From Viola odorata (lineage: Eukaryota; Streptophyta; Magnoliopsida; Malpighiales; Violaceae), in NCBI GenBank assembly GCA_963691705.1, contig OY829541.1, positions 33,244,719 through 33,308,718 on the forward strand: a stretch of DNA of 64,000 nucleotides. The letters are read 5' to 3'. The translations under genes and the position numbers were made by a program. The notes below the pieces were generated by a model. The model saw nothing but the letters and a program-made list of their open reading frames with translations. It did not search any database and had not been told where the DNA came from. Within the stretch, counting starts at the first letter, position 1; every line of letters begins with the position of its first letter. Shown here one piece after another: positions 42,649-54,575 of the stretch.

Positions 42649-43977
42649 CTTATGAGTGCATTCCTTGTCTTCTTGGAACTCATTTTTATCAGACACAAGA
42701 CTTCTTGGGCCCCTCTTTGTTATTCTCATGAGCTTACAAACATCTTTGAAGAATGAAGCAACATTCTTCTTGATTTTGAGAGAATATTCCCACTAGTTTA
42801 CAAGCACTTTGAAGACAAGATTTTTGGAGCTTGTGAACTCGTGTTGTCTGACCTTGGAGAGGAGCATGCAGGCAGATGGAGGACCATTTAAGGTAGCAAT
42901 TTTGGACAGAAGGGAGGGAGGAGAGTAGAGAGCAATCAAGGAAGAAAATCAGCATTTCACCATCTTTTTCCAAAATTTCCAGCTTTTCTTTGTATTTTCG
43001 GATTTGAATCTTTTTGCCATTTTGTTTATGTATTGTAACTAAACACTCGGTTCCTGGTAGGGATCGAGAGATTGGCTGGTTATGTTAATTGTGAGACTTT
43101 ATTGATCTTAATAGAAATGGATTTCATATTTCTTTTCTTCTTGTTTTAATGTTAAACTTGTCTTTGTTATTTTTGAGTTTGGCCAACTTGAATTTAATTT
43201 GGATAGGTGCTGTCAGTTCCCTTGTGATTAAATCACTCTTAGGGAACACCAGTAGACAATTTCAGTAGGGTAAAAGGGCATTTACTTGGTCTATGCTGAT
43301 AGAAGAAATAGAACTAGACTACCTTCCCGTCCCAAGGCCTTGAGAAGGGCTGACCTGGGTGACAGCTGGGTTAAATGCCAGACTTGACCAGACCTTAGGA
43401 TGACGAATTATTCCCGATGTCTAGAAGAAGGATTTCACTGATTTTATCAATCTCTTGAGTTTTTCCTTAAGTTTTCTAATTCCTTTGCTTAGGCCCCGCA
43501 TGGCCAAGCAAAGTGGCGGGTTAGAGTCTTAGGAGAAGTTTGGGAAGATTAGGGTGTTTTAAATAGAAAAGATTCTTTTAATTCACTTTTGAAGCGAGAT
43601 TTGGGAAATCTTAGTGTAAACTAATTTCCGCAACTTCTTCTATGAAAACCATTTTGAAAACGTATTTTTGTCAATGATCAACAACTTGCCATTGCCATCT
43701 TATAATGATCTCTACCTAGAATTCTTTCTCATCTGTGATTCTCTCTATTTTAGAACTGTTTTATTTGCATGCAACTGTCATTATTTCCACTGTATTTCTG
43801 TTTAATCTTAACTTCATCACAAAACTTGGTGTTACGTTTGGTTATTTTCAGGAAAAACGAGAATTAGTCAAGCTTGTCCTTGTGGGATCGATCCTCTCAT
43901 CACTATCTACATTTTATTTGTAGCTTAGCACTGAGTTGTATTTATATTTTCATGCAGGGCTTGCGACACCCTCGTCA
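42649..43977 (+). mobile_element. Right part of the Athila-family solo LTR
   Basis: It continues the LTR interrupted at 22670, after the CTTAT duplication, and ends CCCTCGTCA followed by ATAAA. Joined length is about 1,630 bp against 1,692 bp for the intact family member. It contains a palindromic unit at 43320-43355 homologous to 7727-7762. Confidence 0.9.
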
Positions 43978-44001
43978 ATAAACAACGCCTTTCTCGTCCT
44001 C

Positions 44002-46040
44002 TTAGGAAAACGACAGCACCATCCGGTCTAACGCGCTTATCGCTTCGCTCTTTGCTAACACGTTTTCTCTTTTTCGCTTGTCGCCAGCTGCAGGTGCTAA
44101 CACTGTGGGTTCTTCGGAATATAGAGTGCCTCCTGCTATGATATTGATTATGGGAATGTCCCCTTCGTTAACCACAAACGATTCCTTTTTCCTACCAATA
44201 GGGATAGCGTTGGCTCCCGTGGCGTAAGAGGGCGCTTGCCTGTCACCGGCCGCCTTGTCCACTGGATTGTTCCTGACCTCCTCCCTTATTTTAGTGGCAA
44301 ATTCCCCGAGGTAGCCTTCCTCGACTAAGCGTTCTATTGCCAATTTCAATTCTCGGCACACGTCCGTGGAGTGCCCTTTAACTTTATGGAACTTGCAGAA
44401 TGCATTTTCCCTTCCTCCCATAATCACTCCTGGCTTCACAGGAGCGGGGTAACGGATGGGCAGGTTTCGCTGCTGAATTATCGCTAAAATTTCTGCCCTT
44501 GGGAGTATGAGTGATGGGAGATCAGGATCGTATATTCGCCCTTTAGGCGGATCGGTTTGCCTCCCCATAGGGGGATTCCCGAATCTTCCTCTCGAAAAGC
44601 TACCTCTTTGGAGATTTGAGGTCCTGGGGATTGATCTTTTCGCTGTCCATAGTCATCAGTTGGTTGTGTGTCAGGGGTTGCGCTAACGTGGACGTTAGGT
44701 GTCGGATGCGTGTCTTGAGGTATACTCTGAGTTCGCTCCCTGTTTTCTTCTTCCTCCATTCTCGCATAATTGTGGGCTTTTAGCCTTAACGCATCTAGCA
44801 TTGACGGCGGGTCTACCATCAAGGTATCTCATAGTTTTCCGTAACGGCAGTTACGCTTCAAAGCTTCGACAACAAAATCAATGGTGACCCCCGGCGTTAG
44901 TGACATCTCCAGGTCAAAACGACTCAAAAAGTCCTTCAGAGATTCTTGTGGTTTTCGATGAACATCGAATAGTGCTGCCGCAGACTTCCTAATAGGAACA
45001 ACGGTGCTAAATCGGCTCCGAAATTTCGCTTCCAATTGGGAAAAGTTGTCAATGGAACCTGCCGAAAGTCCCTCGAACCAAAGGCGTGCTACGCCAGATA
45101 GCGTCATTACAAAGATTTGACATAGCGCCGCGTCACTGTGAGTCTGGAATTGTATAAAATCTTTCACCTTGTTAAGATGCGAAATAGGGCCCTTTGTGCC
45201 ATCATACGATTCCGTGGGGAGTTTCACATACCTGTTGACCCGGTGGTGTCTGACACGGTAGCTGAATGGATGACCACTATTATCATCAGGAATTCCCTGT
45301 GGTTGACGAAGGAGAGCGGGTTCGTCTAACTGCCTTTGGGCTCGAAAATCATACTCACGATGCTGCCTGGGAGATCGGCTGCGACTCCTTGGTGTTCGGG
45401 TCCGGTGCCTTTTGCTACTTGATCTCTCGCTGTGCCTGGGAGATGGATCCCTAAACATCTCCTCTCGCCCGTTGTCCCAATGATCTCTATATTCGTCTTC
45501 CCATCGCTCCCCTTCAAGAACAGGAGCTCTCCTCCTATACTGCTCGGATGGTTCGATGTGTCTGGGCGCGAGTTGCATGACTCCGACGGGGGCTGATGTC
45601 GCAGGTAGGGATAGCATAAAACCTCTAGACTGTTGGGGTGACAGTGGTCGGTCAGCAACGATGGATGGAGTAAAAATCACATGAGAAGGCACACTGGGCC
45701 CTGAGACATGAGGCGTAAATCCTGCAGCCAACTCTGTCAACTGATCTATCTGGGCACGAAGAGCCGATATCGAATTCACAAGAGGATTACCCGCGCTGTC
45801 TACTGCGGGTGTCCTCGCCTGGAAAAGAGAGTGACTGGGTCCTGGTATTTGAGATAGAGGAGTATATGCCTGGGATGCGAATGTTCTCGCTAGTTGTTCG
45901 GAAGAGGGATCCGACATGGCTGGTGGGATTTCTTGCACTGTGGTGCCGATATCAGAGGTGGCGAAAGCGAAAAGTCGCCTGCGGGTCTTATATGGGAGGT
46001 TGGAAGACTGGGACAGTGCGGGATCCGAGTCGGACTCCAT
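44002..46040 (-). pseudogene. Tat Gag, broken
   Basis: Starts ATG 46040 in MESDSDPALSQ. An Arg/Ser-rich segment (SKRHRTRTPRSRSRSPRQ) precedes the gag domain (GPISHLNKVKDFIQFQ, ALCQIFVMTLSGVARLWFEG, FRSRFSTVVPIRKSAAALFD, ESLKDFLSRFDLEM). A TGA at 44829-44831 interrupts it; CTA-TGA-GAT could derive from CGA by CpG decay. A frameshift lies near 44570-44580, where two open frames overlap (44484-44568). The downstream frame has the zinc knuckle CKFHKVKGHSTDVC and ends LSFS-TAA at 44002, then continues open in frame into the protease across the solo LTR. The TAA context equals that of the Ogre gag end. Confidence 0.88.
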
Positions 46041-46105
46041 AATCCTCCAGATTTTTAAGGGAGCAGAGCTTGGCTATTAAGGATGCTCACTTAATAGGAC
46101 CAAAG

Positions 46106-46123
46106 CTCTCAATGAAAGCACCA
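46106..46123 (-). promoter_or_regulatory. Primer-binding site of the Tat element
   Basis: The plus strand reads CTCTCAATGAAAGCACCA, ending in CCA, 3 nt from the LTR edge TGATAAGATTC at 46127. The tRNA is not assigned. Confidence 0.75.
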
Positions 46124-46126
46124 ATT

Positions 46127-46900
46127 TGATAAGATTCGATCTGTTCGTTCTCTGTAGGATAGTGAAGGATTATGAGCCTTGAGGTCGACTGTCCCTGATG
46201 TCCGATGTACCTGCACGGCGCCGGAGGGGGTCTCCGGCGTAAACACTCCGATGCTTAAGTCAGTAATGATTGTATGAAATAGCAGCGCTTTGGCTAGCAA
46301 TCTTAGACTTACCTCCCTCCTTGGTGGCGGAGGTGTTTATAGACAAAATGGAGCATTTTTGAGTGATCATGGTCACAAGGGGCTAACGCGCCCGTCAGAG
46401 GGGGTTAGAGTTCCCAGTTGATGGAGTGTGCTATCGTCGCGTCAGCTATATGTATGGAGGTAAGCGTTACCTAGGCAAGGCAACACTTATGCTTCTCACG
46501 GGATGCTTGGTTAGGCCTGGGATGGGGTAACGCCCTGTGTCATGATGAAGTGACGTGTGGGACCCCCTCGCTGGTGTCGACCATCCCAGCGCCAGTTACA
46601 CACAGGGAGGCGATAGCCTCGATGCTACCGGGGCGGTAAGAGCAGCTTTTTCTTCCTTCCACGGGATATAGGACGAAAATGCCCTTTGTTGCTAGGGATA
46701 TTGTTATCAGCTGTCTTGAATGGATGTTCGCTTCCTCAATGGTATAGGGGAAGACAGTACCTAGGCCAAGGTGTTTCCCTGTGGAAACCCTAGGTTGTCA
46801 ATCTGGTCTTGACCTAGATTACTTATTTCTTCTAGTCTGGCGCGCGATTAGTCACCTACTTTGTCTAGCCGACGGGTACTCCCTTTCCTTCTAGACCGGT
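46127..46900 (-). repeat. 5' LTR of the Tat element (right limit uncertain)
   Basis: The inner edge is fixed by the PBS. A minus-strand TATA box, CTATAAACACC, lies at about 46332-46342, which would put the start of transcription some 200 nt before the PBS. Because the partner LTR is outside the window, the outer edge is unknown and may lie further right, up to about 47.9 kb. Confidence 0.6.
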
Positions 46901-49900
46901 TGCAACTCTTCTCTACTAGAGTATAAGGATGATCAAACCTTGTCTCTAGTGAGTAAGCGATAGGTTAAGTTCAAGGAATAAATAAATACGAGAGAAGAGA
47001 TTGTTAAGTACGGATTGATCTCACGAATGCATAAGAACTTCAGCTCATCAACCCTTACCGAGAATGGGTGTTTAGCTACTCATACTCATAGATAAAAAGA
47101 TAAAATATTTGATTGCATAAATAAATTAAATCCGAGATTTAAATAATTAAATCTGGAGCAAATTGTATCAATGTCAAAGAAGGAGAAAAGAGAAGAAAGG
47201 TTTTCGATCTCGATAGAGGAGGAACAATGTTTAGCTAAATAGCCCTCAAACTCCTCTGTCCTATTCCAACTCTAATCCCTCGAAAATCTCTAAAAGATTG
47301 CCACAATAAATTGTTCTAAAATGGAAATTAAATCGCAAATACAAAAGAGGGAGATCCCTTGCGGGATTCTTCAAAAGATATGCTTTAGATCCCTTTAGAT
47401 TTGCTGGACAACTGCGACTTGCCAGCTTGCAAAGCCCAATGTGGGAAGCGGCCCAAGTGATCCATGCTTCTACCTCTATCGCAAAAGTGTGTTGGCCGCA
47501 GGCTTGGCCAAGACGATCTGATGTGCGCTGCTTTGAATGCGAATGTGTCTTGGCCAAGCTCCAGGCCAAGACTCGGAAAAATAGCTTCAGCGCTCCACAA
47601 ATCAGATCCTTATAAATTGTCTCCAGACCAGAACTGTTAAGATATGGGAAATACAATGATAAATTAGTAGGTTTACTGCCCAATTCAACAAGTAAATGGA
47701 CAATAAAACATGATGAAATGTAATGTGTAGGTTTATTAATTAGTAAAATAAGAAGTATGGATAGGTAAGTATGAGTGTCAATAGCCTCACTCATACCTAA
47801 ACAAATAAAGTAAATAAGCAAAAAGGATGAAAAGGATAAAAGAGAACAAATGGGTGAGTAAAGGGTGGAAAGAAGAGTTTGACAAAAAGAAATAGTATTT
47901 TATCCACCAGAACTAATTGTCAAAAGTAAAAATAAAATTTCCGCTCGTGCCCTCTTTCTTTAAGCATTTTTTTTCCGTTGAATCAATAGACACATTACTA
48001 AAAATATACTAGTGGTGGTTCATGAAATGAAATACTAAGAATTCTTATTAAATAATAGTAAAATTATTACATCTAGATTTTTGGGCAAAATTCTAGAACC
48101 TTAAAAATAAAATAAAAAGTTATTATTTTATTAAAATAACCAAAAAAATATTGAATACAATTGAACCACAATCACCATCAATATTGTTGGTCTGATGCTT
48201 GAAATTTAACATTAAAATTGAATCAAATAATTCTAGGGAAGAAATTAAAATCAAGCAGTTTTAGTAATTTTTTTCATAGAGACAAAATTCGATCTGAACT
48301 TGTCTGTTCCAAATTTGTCAGATTTCGACCGAACTATCTGAATGCTCACCCCTAATCAGAAAATGATATTTAGATCATGCACTATGAATTTTGCTAGAAT
48401 TTTATGAAACAAATTAAATTTTATTTAGTTATTCTAGCTAATTGGTTCTTCAATTCGAATATGATTTCGTGTTTTTGTTTCCTTTCCCTCTACCTACTCT
48501 TTCCCCTTCGTTTATCACTATGTTGTATTTTACTTTTTTTTATTTTTTAATCTTTCTTTGAAAATCAACGGGTATGAAATTGAATGGGAAATTTGCAGAA
48601 ATTGAAGTTGACAGTGGAGAAGAGGAACATGGGAACTACAGTTGTGCTGGGTGCGGAAATTAGATGAACGGAAACTAAGTTGCTTGAGAAATTATTGTAG
48701 CTCCAAAGCCTTGCGCTTGAGAAGGTAAAAAAGTTATCAAGAAAGGATTGGGATGACTCTTCTAATTTTTGGCAGATTTGTTTTTCATTTTTTATTATGC
48801 AAAATCAAATTCTAACTCAAACATGTTCTTCATTTCATTTTTGGCATTCTCTGGAAGTTATTTTTTGAGAGAGATTACATAATTATAGATTTTTGCAAGT
48901 TGGCTTTTGGATAACCTTAGACTCTAAGAAAGACGAGAGTTGAATGAAGGAGATGAATTTTCAATGGAACAAAATGCTACACTAGAAGAGGTGTAAAGAA
49001 GAAGATGTACGTAAGGGCCCTTATCACCTGTAGCAATGTGATGTTGTTCTCGCATGCTTTATTTTTTATTTGATATTTTTGCCGATTTGGTTCTTGAGTC
49101 GATACGCTTACATAGTCCCTCTTTCCTTCTTATGCAAAACATATAAGTTGGGTATTTAATTTCGTTGTGAATGTTGAGGTTTGTTTGTTGTGGTAGCTAA
49201 TAGAGAATATTGTTGGATTATTTGTATAGTGATAGTTATACCAAGTAGTGGGCTGAGGTATGTGGTTGGTTTTCAGAGTAAGGTAGACAACGAGAAACTC
49301 AACTCATTGCCGGCCTAGAATCATCTTTCGATATATGTCAGACTAAAAGAATGTAAAAAACCCTTGAAGATTTTGTGGTGCTTCATAATCATGTTTCTAA
49401 TTTTTCAATCTTGCAATGGCTTTAATTTGCTCAGATTTTGAAATTGAATTTCATTTTGTCGAAAATAATTTTTGGTCACTTCCTATGAGAGTTAAAAGAG
49501 ATTTTGGCATCTTGATCTTCGTTTTATCAACAATCTGAATTTTTTCTTAGTTGTCAATTCAAACTTTTGAATATGCAGGGTTCTTTCTCTTACAGAGATG
49601 AACTTAACAAGAAAATATTTTTGAAAGATGTTTGGTGTTTTTTTTTTTTGTGATTTAGTGGTTATTATTTTTCGGGGTCAAGAATATGGAGAGTTTGCTT
49701 TGACACATTGAATAGGGTAGATAGATGGGTGGTTGGATATGACAAACGAACAAAAAAGTATTAATAATTTAATATGTACTATTATTTGTTTGTATACTTT
49801 TACATGGATTTTGAAAGTCAACCTATACTACTCCTTTTTAGGTTGAGTAAGGTTCTTAGATATAGTTGCATCGCATATTTGAATATTTTGACACTTATAC

Positions 49901-51214
49901 TACTTGAAAGTTAATTTCATAAAGGATTCTTGTGTGTTTAAGTTAACTTCATTAACTTTGTTATTAAGCAATCTTTTGCTAAGTATAACATTGTTGTTCC
50001 TTTTTAGATTTTTAGTGATTCTTTCGAACCGTATTGTATCCCCTTACAAACTATATATGGGTGGTTATTGAGCAATCTTTTTGCAACATGGCTTCCACTT
50101 ACAAACCATAAAAGAGGCAGTGGAAAAGCATGTTCATGCGTAAATATGTTAAATCGTAAAACAATGTTGTTGTCCTAGTTATGAGTTTTTGACTCGGATA
50201 ATGGAAAAATGTGTCATTTATTGTGTTTGAGTTTTGTAAGGTATATTATCCTCTATAGACTTTGAATACCGTAATATACTTTTTTTTGTTAAATATATGC
50301 TTAGTTGCATGGATAATGCTAGGATAATTGGAAAAATCCTGTCTACGGAGCCAACATCAACATCGACTCAGCCACTTAGGTATTTCCTCAAATTCATTAT
50401 GTATTGATTTTGCTTAATGTTTGGAAGTAAAAACCTGATATGAGTTTGGTTGTTGTAGTGTACATAGTAAGTGTTTTCATTTGTTTTCACTTTAGAACTT
50501 AAATTCAAAATTAGAGAAGCTTTTACATCCAATTTGGACTGATGTGATTTTTTCGTATCGAAACTTATCTTAGGTTGTTTGTTGACTCCCCCTACGAGTA
50601 AGCAAAAAAGGGAGGAGTAAAGAGGCCCTGGAGAACCGTCATAATTAGCGATGCTACAGGCAGCCTAACTAGTTACATTTTTTTAGGGTTTAGAATGCTT
50701 TAAATAGATTATTACTACATGATAAGCATCAAGGTTACATTTCTTCCCTGTGGATAAGTTCAATAAGGATTGGATTACAATATAGATTTACCCAAGTAGA
50801 TATGCACCAAACCTTCTTCACCTAAAAAAAATTAATTAATTAATTAAAATGAAAAATCTGAACAATTAAGGTAGGAATATCTGGTCATAAAAATATTATT
50901 TGACTAGGAGAGGCATAAAATATGGCACAAAAGGAAGTAGAAATTGCAGAAAAGGAAGCGTCCATCTCATCTGGATTTGGGTTTTAGCAAAGTTAATTTT
51001 TCCCTCCTAAATCTATAATCATAAGAAAGGTGAAAAAAATCCACGCCAACCCCTAAAATCCAAAAATGGGAAAAATGATTCAAAACAATATTAAAAAAAG
51101 AAAAAAGAAATTCCCCCATTTTCTGTTTATTTAGTCCAATTGGAAGTACTATTTTTCAATTATAATAGAACAATCACTCATCACTTAGAAACCATCAACA
51201 ACAACATAGTAATT
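46901..51214. other. AT-rich region without a supported gene
   Basis: 46.9-47.7 kb looks repeat-derived (possibly more LTR); the 186-aa minus ORF at 47821-47261 has no recognisable domain. 47.9-51.2 kb is AT-rich intergenic DNA with stop codons in all frames. I see no RNA gene or coding segment. Confidence 0.5.
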
Positions 51215-52534
51215 TGTTGCTACCCGAATTTTGACTTACGTCGCGACTTTTTTGTTTTATTACCTGTCGCATTAATAACCCGTTTACGTCAAATTTCAAT
51301 CGATTTTTGATCAAGGACTATTTGTTTTAATGTTTCACGCCTTTTGAATTTTTCGTATTTTTCTCGTATTTTCAACTAAACCGTATTTTTTGGTTTTCGT
51401 CAACGCACTTACGTATTTTTATGTTTACCGCATTTAATAGCTCGTCTAGGTCAAATTTCTGTCAATTTTTAGTCCTAGGGTAGTTTGTTTAATATTTCAT
51501 GTCATTTCGAGTCTTTCTAGTTTTTCGTACTTTCGACTGTCTTTTCACTCGAACTTTTCTCAGTCCCGAGTAAGTTTCCCGGGACCGAGGGTCGAACGCG
51601 TTATTTCTTTGTTTGATAATTACGTGCTATTTTTCTCTTTCACGCCACCACGTTCAGTTTCGTTCAATTTTTGTCGTAAGGACATTTATTTTGCGCGTGA
51701 ACGTTTTGACACTTCCGAAAGAGAAAATAAATACGTTAAATCAACTTTCGCATTTCTTCACTGTATATTAGTTTTCTTGCCTTGTTTTTCTACACATAGT
51801 TGTACCCTCGGCTCGGATTTATTTTCACTTTCGTACGATTTCGCTCGTACTAAAATATCTCGTTCGTGCCCAAAAATAGGATAAATACCACATTAATGCA
51901 CAATCAATGCAATCTCACCCTCCAGCTCGGTTCCACCTCAATTGGATCATCACCAAGTCCCATCCGATCAACCAAGGCCACAATAAACCCCTCCCCTAGC
52001 TCACTATTCCGGCTAGAGCTCATCATCACCCTTGGATATTTCTTCCCGACGATTCTCAGCCAAGGAACCCAAACCGACTCCAATTTTATTTTCCTCTATA
52101 AATAGCAAGCTTCATGCAAGGTATCAAGGGCACCAAAATCTCCTCTTAACCACCATTTCTAGCACTACCTTCTTGGATAATTTGCTCTCCCGGAACAAGT
52201 AAGCTCTCTCTCTCTAGTTTCCTTTAATTTTCATTTTTGTTTATAATGCATGTATAAATTGACAAAATTTACTTCACATGCTTAGTTTTCATGTTAGTTA
52301 GGCTCTCCTTGCCTCAATTTAATTGTATAATGCTTTAGCTAATTAATAGCCATATATGCATGTTAAATAGCTTGAACTTTCCATGTGAAATTGCCACTGC
52401 TTTGCTTCACCTTTGCTTGCTGTTTTTGGTGCTTTAAGTTACTGTTTTAATACCATAAATATTGGAGCCATTTTGGGTAAGAATGGTGGAAGTGTTGGAG
52501 CTTGGTCTTTGACCATGGTGCTAGGCGGGTTGGA

Positions 52535-52568
52535 GAAGAAGAAGAAGAAGAAGAAGAAGAAGAAGAGG
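52535..52568. repeat. (GAA)n microsatellite
   Basis: About eleven AGA/GAA units in the solo Ogre LTR. Confidence 0.9.
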
Positions 52569-52740
52569 TGAGCGGGAAAGAGGAGAGGAAGAAAGGTGAT
52601 GGGCTTAGGCCCATTTTTGTTTTAAATTAAAATTTGCCAAGCCCACTTTTTAACGCCCAAAAATTCAAATTGTGGGGCCCGGCCTAATTATTTTCGTCAA
52701 TTTTCGTATGAAATATTCGTATGCTTGTGTGTTTAATTAA

Positions 52741-52980
52741 ATTTCTTGCATGTTATAAATGAGTTGTTAATTTATTTATGCCATGTTTATTTAATTGAAT
52801 GCTTACATGCTTTAATTAATTTATTTATGCCATGTTTATTTAATTGAATGCTTACATGCTTTAATTAATTTGTTTATGCCATGTTTTATTTAATTAAATG
52901 CTTGCATGCTTTAATTAATTAATTTATGCCATGTTTATTTAATTAATTGCCTATTTGTCATAAATTAAATAAATGTTTTG
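52741..52980. repeat. 49-bp tandem repeat, four units
   Basis: GCCATGTTTATTTAATTGAA-type units start near 52780, 52829, 52878 and 52928, inside the solo Ogre LTR. Confidence 0.88.
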
Positions 52981-53926
52981 CATGCGTTTTTCTTATTTAT
53001 TATTTTCGAAACCATCGCTAATACTTTCAATTTGCAAGGTAGATCAAGATCACGCAACGCAAGTACGCCCCTTCTAAGCCTCTTTTATTTATTCAATGTT
53101 TTCCGCAAATATTACTTATATACATGATATTTAAAAATGCTAAAAAACTCATAAATTGTGTGCATGATAAAATCAACCCACATGCTTACGTGTTTAAATC
53201 ACTCACTTTTATACCTTGAAATTAATTGCTTGCATTGATATATGAGCATGGTGGCTTCGATCCCACACGGTTATTTGCATTTCATTAAACTTGTATTGTG
53301 CTAGTATTTATCCATGATAGGATCACGTAGTAATTAGGTTAATCATGCATGGCTCGATGAAAAGGGGGAACGTCCGCTCTAGCATGATGAACAAACGGTA
53401 ACCCCGTCCTTCGTGTCCCGATCGGAAATAACATGTCCCTACGAAAATGCTAAGACGTAATGTCACCTTTGAGGGCCAAATCACGTCAAAAATGTTTAAA
53501 TAATCAGAAAGTGTCCCAATTCGGTAAGCGGACTCTGTTGACACGATTCAATCATTGGCCTATGTAAATGATTGGAAAGTGACTTGAGTTCGTGGGAAGA
53601 ATTGGTTGACATGCTTCGATCATTAAACAAATCTTTGTATATCAAAATTGTTTTCCAAACACCTTTCTACCGGTAACCTTTTTAAGGATGTGACTTGGGT
53701 GCCTAACACCTTCCCAAGTCCATAATACGACCTTGAACCTTCCTTCTTTGGTTTAGACCACAATGTGCCTTAGTTTTATTTTATTTTATGCCATGACATT
53801 AGGTTCCCTAAACCTTAGAAAAATAGGGTGGCGACTTCATTGCATTATGCGAAGCATCCATTTATGCTTAGCATCCGTCCCAAACCTTAAACTCATTTTC
53901 AACGAAAAAGGGGGTGCGACATAATT

Positions 53927-54049
53927 AATCTCTCTCTCATTATCTAATTGCTTTCTTTTCTCCTTCGAAAATTCAAAAAATGTACTCTAATTACATTTTG
54001 GAATGGAGTTGGCTTGAGTTTAGCGGCTTGATCAATTTCTCGCCGAGAA
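53927..54049. other. Short AT-rich spacer
   Basis: Begins with a CT-rich stretch; no feature seen. Confidence 0.4.
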
Positions 54050-54575
54050 GAACTATGTTCGATAATCATGTCTTTCATCAATCAAGTCAACCCGAGCAGT
54101 GGCTGGTCCGAGCACAAGATTTTGGTGGGTTAGGGCACCAACCGACGGCCTTACTAAACCGACATGTGTTTGGATATGACTTCCATCAATCGAATCAATC
54201 CGAGCAATGACTGGTCCGAGCACAAGATTTTGGTGGGTTAGGACACCAGCCTGCCGCCTTGTCAAACCAAAATGTGTTTGAAAATGGCTTCCATCAATCA
54301 AGTCAACCTGAGCAACGGCTGGTCCGAGCACAAGATTTTGGTGTGTTAGGGCAACAACTTGCCGCTTTGCCAACCAAAATGTGTTTGAAAATGACTTCCA
54401 TCAATCGAGTCAACCCGAGCAACAGCTAGTCCGTGCACAAGATTTTGGTGTGTCAGCCTTGCTGCCTTGCCAAACCAAAATGTGTTTGGAAATGACTTCC
54501 ATCAATCAAGTCAACACGGGCAACGACTGGTCCGAGCATGAGATTACGGTGGGTTAGGATACCAGTCGGTCGCCA
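54050..54575. repeat. Tandem array of about 107 bp, five units
   Basis: TTCCATCAATC...AAGTCAACCCGAGCA recurs near 54071, 54180, 54289, 54395 and 54497. Each is followed by GCACAAGATTTTGGTG or a variant. It stays open in one minus-strand frame for 106 codons but is repeat-derived. Smaller, degenerate GTCAAGGATT repeats follow to about 54740. Confidence 0.85.

Larger units (their letters stand above)
1..46900 (-). mobile_element. Decayed Tat-lineage Ty3/gypsy LTR retrotransposon, outermost of the nest (discontinuous)
   Basis: Reading leftward, the parts are LTR (from 46127), PBS (46106-46123), gag (46040-44002), pro-RT-RH-aRH (22364-20016), integrase (20019-18589), a tandem-repeat zone and a 3' zone with plus-strand ORFs. 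The archaeal-type second RNase H after the usual RNase H, and antisense ORFs between pol and the 3' LTR, are known marks of the Tat/Retand group. The element is interrupted at 7097-17583 (Athila-like, GTCT repeat) and at 22365-43977 (solo LTR containing an Ogre). Gag-pro-pol carries at least two internal stops and three frameshifts, so it is not autonomous. The 3' LTR is outside the window on the left, and the right limit of the 5' LTR cannot be fixed without it; 46900 is a guess. Confidence 0.8.
51215..53921 (+). mobile_element. Solo LTR of an Ogre-related element
   Basis: It starts TGTTGCTACCCG and ends GGGGGTGCGACA, the reverse complement of the Ogre LTR ends, and is flanked by TAATT at 51210-51214 and 53922-53926. 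2,707 bp. A TATA box CTATAAATAGCAAGC is at 52096-52110, identical to that of the intact Ogre. It is more diverged than the intact pair. It retains the ancestral form of the segment rearranged in the 5' LTR of the intact Ogre. Confidence 0.92.

Noticed and set aside
47261..47821. 186-aa minus-strand ORF
   Set aside because: No recognisable domain and probably repeat-derived; could not be supported as a gene.
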